NCBI GenBank assembly: GCA_030018575.1
Contig: JASEIA010000066.1
Coordinates: 1 to 8,307 of the forward strand
DNA from: Nanobdellota archaeon
Lineage (GTDB): Archaea > Nanobdellota > Nanobdellia > SCGC-AAA011-G17 > GW2011-AR17
Length of the DNA: 8,307 nt
Reading direction: 5' to 3'
Shown here: one piece after another, positions 6,601-8,307 of the stretch
How positions within the stretch are numbered: position 1 is the first letter of the stretch
How the letters are laid out: the number at the start of each line of letters is the position of its first letter
The notes under the pieces: generated by a model
Database searches by the model: none
What the model was told of the DNA's origin: nothing
The model's input: the letters and a program-made list of their open reading frames with translations, nothing else
Position numbers and translations under genes: made by a program

Positions 6601-7152
6601 TCCGAAATTCATTCCGATTGTGATGTTAACTGCCTGAACAAAAAATGGGTCATCGGCGTTGCAGCTCCTTGCATTCCATGTGAGGCTTGAGTTGGTGCTG
6701 TTGTAGATGCATACAAGCAGCCTGTAACCTGAAGGTGCGCCGGCAATTGTGTTGTTCATGTAAATTGTAAAGCTAAGGTTTGAGCCGTTTGCAATAAGCC
6801 CTGTTGGCGATTGTGATTCGTTATACCAGGTCCATGCTGGATTTATGCCTGGAGCATATAGGAAATTTACTTTCCCCTGGTTTGCTCCTTCTCCAATGCC
6901 TGCCCCATAGCTTGTGCTGTTTGAGGTTTGGTTTTGGGCAAATGACGGCAGGGAATAGTCAAATACTATGATTTGCGTTACGTTCCCTGTTGCTGCAGGC
7001 GCTGAAACAGTAACATTCAGCATGAAATTCTCGCTTACATTTGCATATGTAGGAGTATAATATATTGCTGCAGAAGCAAGCTGTATGCTCAGCAGAGCTG
7101 AGAATAACACTATGGCAATTAATACCGCGACTTTTCTGTTCAACACCTTCAT
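3676..7152 (-). CDS. Large PGF-pre-PGF-like surface glycoprotein (candidate S-layer/envelope protein)
   Basis: The protein has 1158 residues. Residues 1-28 are a signal peptide ending ASA. The ectodomain is very rich in N-X-S/T sequons; I count 18 in the first 300 residues. Residues 180-260 (GFSGYVKNDTGDLQNGTNVTIYE...GFFRFSGI...YKIKL) resemble a carboxypeptidase-regulatory-like beta domain. A Ser/Thr/Gly linker (about 887-911) leads to a domain at about 912-1059 with the hallmarks of the archaeal PGF-pre-PGF family: W-R-E-L near 1026 and SPGFSYFAI at 1047-1055. Then come an acidic Pro/Ala/Glu stalk (1060-1095), one TM helix (1099-1119) and a basic cytoplasmic tail of about 39 residues. The PGF-pre-PGF domain is commonly membrane-proximal in archaeal surface proteins. 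No enzyme motif is visible, so a structural or adhesive role is inferred. The start has GAGGTG 6 nt upstream and a TATA box. The gene is monocistronic, divergent from the nucleotidyltransferase gene. Confidence 0.88.
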   Translation of the reverse strand: MKVLNRKVAVLIAIVLFSALLSIQLASAAIYYTPTYANVSENFMLNVTVSAPAATGNVTQIIVFDYSLPSFAQNQTSNSTSYGAGIGEGANQGKVNFLYAPGINPAWTWYNESQSPTGLIANGSNLSFTIYMNNTIAGAPSGYRLLVCIYNSTNSSLTWNARSCNADDPFFVQAVNITIGMNFGFSGYVKNDTGDLQNGTNVTIYEFVAGAGGPPTETLIASAIAGGTGTTGFFRFSGINGSKELYKIKLLYNNSVRATLIGPNLPPFPSNMFYPTPSPPGMEGMPMMKKMPAVNGSTFYLQPAVTINVSAVGNVPDSNSTSNSVKFGYELIDQAVGFPIESNVRNAVWNKEIVVPIGRAYTLMLVRDSEIFPEMEWCFEEDTPVMNATACPSPPISKEISITNLSTDAGGQGGLLNITVNLTYSDQYLSGCINLSGNTSLVNITNVITRLVPWPGFVPPMDAEISDFNATNSSDNLVYNDARCHGSWAFYNMSLMGAGGSGVSYLIEFYAKNASNEAGNPGGAKNLAMFQNVTMMVADKWINFTLRPLTGTYNGTIPGAAVNTSRMKIAVQNSTGGALTTSMHMAIKVKHPVFGTMHYIVEDLSGGITYLPILNNSNWAKVSVYPNEAPPVEKTLDLTKTQNNITVQVSEFTFRRPLPNGSLDSQSINVSNKDLDPMAGINLTFYRNADECNTPNPPDATCLLTRMDANDFNPMVVMMAGKVNLELKMTGSGTTLYFINFDLLSAKPPTNSIMSNNASSASANAQTWEAGSFVPHVYDYAYVVMPYSDTSGASNYINESYSFNMSLPHLRDENWAVVWNRTNGDTVGSLPDDYTDYNVGAYAPLLTAAGAACSTTNTTDVCYWNKDNNTFNLKVPHFSGIGSSISGLVPATTSSTTTTADTGSSSGGAGDTVVTESRTFSTIAANSENTFRISKADSIGVDALIFTATEALENVKVEVKKLIEKPSSVSSAPDGGLYRYIEIDAPKLAGKLKEARIQFIVTTKWLDDNDYQPEHIRLARFADGSWRELTTSILSEQSDKVYYEATSPGFSYFAIIGKKAEEEKEAPAANVTTPSEELVAPEITPAAEEAKESAAGKLVTPLLIIVGVLVVLFLAVLGYRKKHALVFWREPTDKERQGYVRGEFLKRKKQQSWGSGKE

Positions 7153-7158
7153 TTAAAA

Positions 7159-7209
7159 CACCTCGATCCCAATTTAATAGTTAATAGGTTATACTTCTCT
7201 CTTTTTAAA
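7159..7209 (-). promoter_or_regulatory. Promoter and ribosome binding site of the surface-protein gene
   Basis: On the minus strand a TATA-like TTTAAAAA (7209-7202), preceded by the A-rich BRE-like AAGGAAATA, predicts initiation near 7180 and a leader of about 27 nt. GAGGTG at 7164-7159 lies 6 nt before the ATG and matches the archaeal anti-Shine-Dalgarno. This gene is therefore expressed from a led mRNA, unlike the transporter. The rest of the gap, 7210-7326, holds only very short open frames and no recognisable gene. Confidence 0.55.
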
Positions 7210-7326
7210 TATTTCCTTAAGGCGTTGTTACTGCTTGGTTTGCACATGCATAGGGTTTACCTAAAAATAAATTAGCTATTTTGAACTGATTGTATAATTC
7301 CACTCTGGATGAAAATGAGGGTGGCG

Positions 7327-7338
7327 TATATTTATTAA
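7327..7338 (+). promoter_or_regulatory. TATA-like element before the nucleotidyltransferase gene
   Basis: TATATTTATTAA is centred 22-26 nt before the ATG at 7354, so transcription should begin at or within a few nucleotides of that ATG. This fits a leaderless start at 7354 rather than at 7417, where translation would otherwise have to begin about 60 nt into the mRNA. No clear BRE precedes it (GGGTGGCG). Confidence 0.4.
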
Positions 7339-7353
7339 GTTGACGATTTAATT

Positions 7354-7416
7354 ATGCGGTAATCTCTTAGCAGGAATGAGCTGGAGCAGACAGCACAATT
7401 AAAAAGGCTCAGCCTT
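7354..7416 (+). other. Disrupted 5' part of the nucleotidyltransferase gene (ATG-CGG-TAA)
   Basis: This segment is in frame with the gene starting at 7417. It reads M-R-stop, then SLSRNELEQTAQLKRLSL, then the MHAEKDYLQ of the main frame. The 18 residues after the TAA look like the usual AbiEii-family N-terminus (a short polar 'SRxELe..A...gLsl' helix before '.EKDYL'). The natural gene therefore probably starts at 7354 and has acquired a nonsense codon at position 3, unless the base is an assembly error. No in-frame ATG, GTG or TTG exists between the TAA (7360-7362) and 7417. Confidence 0.6.
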
Positions 7417-8124
7417 ATGCACGCTGAGAAGGATTACCTGCAGAATGCGATTCTTTATGCCTTGTATTCATCCGCAGGAAAGGAGATGGTTTTCAATGGA
7501 GGCACGTGCCTCTACAAGCTCTACGGCTTGAACAGGTTCAGCGAAGACCTGGATTTCTCAGTGTCAAATCCTGTTGATTTCAAAAAACTGCTTGAAAAAA
7601 TAATGCATCTCATTGGGCAAAATGGGATTCATGGTAGGATAAAAATATTTGAAGAAAACAAAAACAGGGTTAATGCAACACTTGAAATTAAAGGCCCACT
7701 TTACAGCGGCAGCCTGAAAAGCCTGTGCATCATAGGAATGGACGTCAATGTGCGCGAGCCAGCGCTTCTGCCGCCTGAAAGGCTTATTTTGCACCATCCT
7801 TACAGGGATATTTCCGGCTTTGATATTTTTGCAATGGGCATAAGCGAAATACTGCTTGAAAAAATAGAGGCTGTTTTTAACAGGAACAAGGCAAGGGATG
7901 TCTATGACTTGTGGTTCCTGCTGAAATACAAGGAAGTTAAGGCTGATTACAATCTGCTTAACAAAAAGCTCAAAAGAATAAATGCAGTTTTCTCAAAAGG
8001 CAAGCTCGTTGAAAAGCTGCAGGAGAAGTCATCAACATGGAAAAGCGACGTAGCGCCGCTATTGGCAGGCGCATTGCCGCAATTTGCGCTGGTTAAGGAA
8101 GAAATATTAAGGCTGATGGAATAG
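7417..8124 (+). CDS. AbiEii/AbiGii-type (MenT-like) nucleotidyltransferase, N-terminally shortened
   Basis: The 235-aa protein carries the family's motifs in order. G28-G29-T with R40-x-S42-x-D44-L-D46-F-S is the nucleotidyltransferase signature, with D44 and D46 as metal ligands. D109 in IIGMDVN (105-111) is a likely third acidic residue. K149-I-E followed by NRNKARDVYDLWFLL (155-169) is the family's C-terminal K...R-D-x-Y-D-L-W motif. Family members are toxin halves of AbiE-type type IV toxin-antitoxin systems; mycobacterial MenT proteins transfer nucleotides to tRNA acceptor ends. The substrate here is unknown. All catalytic motifs lie downstream of 7417, so the protein may be active if translated from there, but the helix encoded by 7363-7416 would be missing. 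No AbiEi-like antitoxin gene lies upstream (next gene divergent) or downstream (next gene convergent), so it is solitary or its partner is elsewhere. Confidence 0.88.
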   Translation: MHAEKDYLQNAILYALYSSAGKEMVFNGGTCLYKLYGLNRFSEDLDFSVSNPVDFKKLLEKIMHLIGQNGIHGRIKIFEENKNRVNATLEIKGPLYSGSLKSLCIIGMDVNVREPALLPPERLILHHPYRDISGFDIFAMGISEILLEKIEAVFNRNKARDVYDLWFLLKYKEVKADYNLLNKKLKRINAVFSKGKLVEKLQEKSSTWKSDVAPLLAGALPQFALVKEEILRLME

Positions 8125-8134
8125 GGGGATTGAT

Positions 8135-8151
8135 AAGGGGTTTCCCCTTTT
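8135..8151 (+). terminator. G4/C4 hairpin with T4, end of the nucleotidyltransferase gene
   Basis: AAGGGG-TTT-CCCCTTTT lies 10 nt after the stop codon, in the 43-nt gap before the convergent right-edge gene. The 15-bp core is the same element as 3484-3498 on the opposite strand, and an extra GGGGG lies just upstream (8124-8128). It fits a stem-loop terminator usable from both sides. Confidence 0.5.
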
Positions 8152-8167
8152 GAGCTTTCCCAACGCC

Positions 8168-8307
8168 CTACCAAATCACCTTCAGCCCGTACTTCCAAAG
8201 CCTCGGCTCACTCTTTATTAACTTAAATATAAACTTACTCGGAAAATCCCTGTCCTCTTCCTCAAGCACTCTCTTAGCCTTGCCCTCAGATATAATCCTA
8301 ATAATGT
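8168..8307 (-). CDS. C-terminal 45 residues of an unidentified protein (runs off right edge)
   Basis: A minus-strand frame is open from the window edge to a TAG at 8170-8168. It encodes a charged, apparently helical C-terminus: IIRIISEGKAKRVLEEEDRD, then FPSKFIFKLIKSEPRLW, ending KYGLKVIW. The composition (mixed Lys/Glu, no low complexity), and a stop close to the shared hairpin in a tight convergent arrangement, suggest a genuine gene end. There is not enough sequence to assign a family. The competing minus-strand frame starting near 8198 overlaps the nucleotidyltransferase coding region and looks like an antisense shadow. Confidence 0.6.
   Translation of the reverse strand, partial: IIRIISEGKAKRVLEEEDRDFPSKFIFKLIKSEPRLWKYGLKVIW

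Noticed and set aside
7153..7353. Possible AbiEi antitoxin or small ORF upstream of the nucleotidyltransferase
   Set aside because: Only reading frames of about nine codons occur on the plus strand here; nothing with a winged-helix or antitoxin-like sequence.
7360..7362. Programmed readthrough of the TAA (for example pyrrolysine or selenocysteine type)
   Set aside because: Those recoding systems use TAG and TGA; TAA also ends rpsB, the MFS gene and the surface genes here as an ordinary stop, and no adjacent recoding structure is evident.
3484..8149. The two G4/C4 hairpins as terminal inverted repeats of a mobile element next to a tRNA
   Set aside because: They are themselves palindromes, lie at ordinary convergent gene ends, and enclose no transposase, integrase or target-site duplication.

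Overview
The window looks like a piece of archaeal chromosome, most probably from a small-genome DPANN-type lineage; that phylum-level guess is inference. The archaeal evidence is direct. There is an archaeal-type ribosomal protein uS2, and TATA/BRE-like promoters sit about 26 nt before several start codons, giving leaderless mRNAs. GAGGTG-type ribosome binding sites precede other genes. A tRNA gene is interrupted by a bulge-helix-bulge intron, and a very large N-glycosylation-rich surface protein ends in a PGF-pre-PGF-like domain.

Layout, left to right. Positions 1-1427 (minus strand) hold a cell-surface block: a 72-aa single-pass membrane protein, a 226-aa membrane-anchored protein rich in Asn sequons starting 1 nt after it, and the beginning of a secreted beta-sandwich-like protein running off the left edge under its own leaderless promoter. 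Positions 1544-2143 (minus) encode uS2 (rpsB), apparently alone rather than in the usual archaeal eno/rpoN/rpsB cluster. Diverging from it, 2246-3469 (plus) encodes a 12-helix MFS transporter read from a leaderless start. Converging on the transporter is a minus-strand tRNA-Ala(CGC) gene (3509-3598) that is complete only if a 17-nt intron is removed from its T-loop.

Upstream of the tRNA on the same strand lies a 1158-aa surface protein (3676-7152) with signal peptide, a long sequon-rich ectodomain, a PGF-pre-PGF-like domain, an acidic Pro-rich stalk, a TM helix and a basic cytoplasmic tail. It is a candidate S-layer or major envelope protein. Divergent from it is a solitary AbiEii/MenT-type nucleotidyltransferase (7417-8124, plus). 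Its family-like N-terminal extension continues upstream to an ATG at 7354 but is broken by an in-frame TAA at codon 3. The right edge carries the last 45 codons of an unidentified minus-strand protein.

The two most informative signals are the T-loop tRNA intron, which forms a textbook 3-4-3 bulge-helix-bulge, and the ATG-CGG-TAA start of the nucleotidyltransferase gene. A 15-bp G4/C4 hairpin (AAGGGG, 3-nt loop, CCCCTT) occurs at both convergent gene ends in the window. A GC-rich palindrome lies inside the 72-aa gene. No CRISPR array, transposase or integrase is visible.
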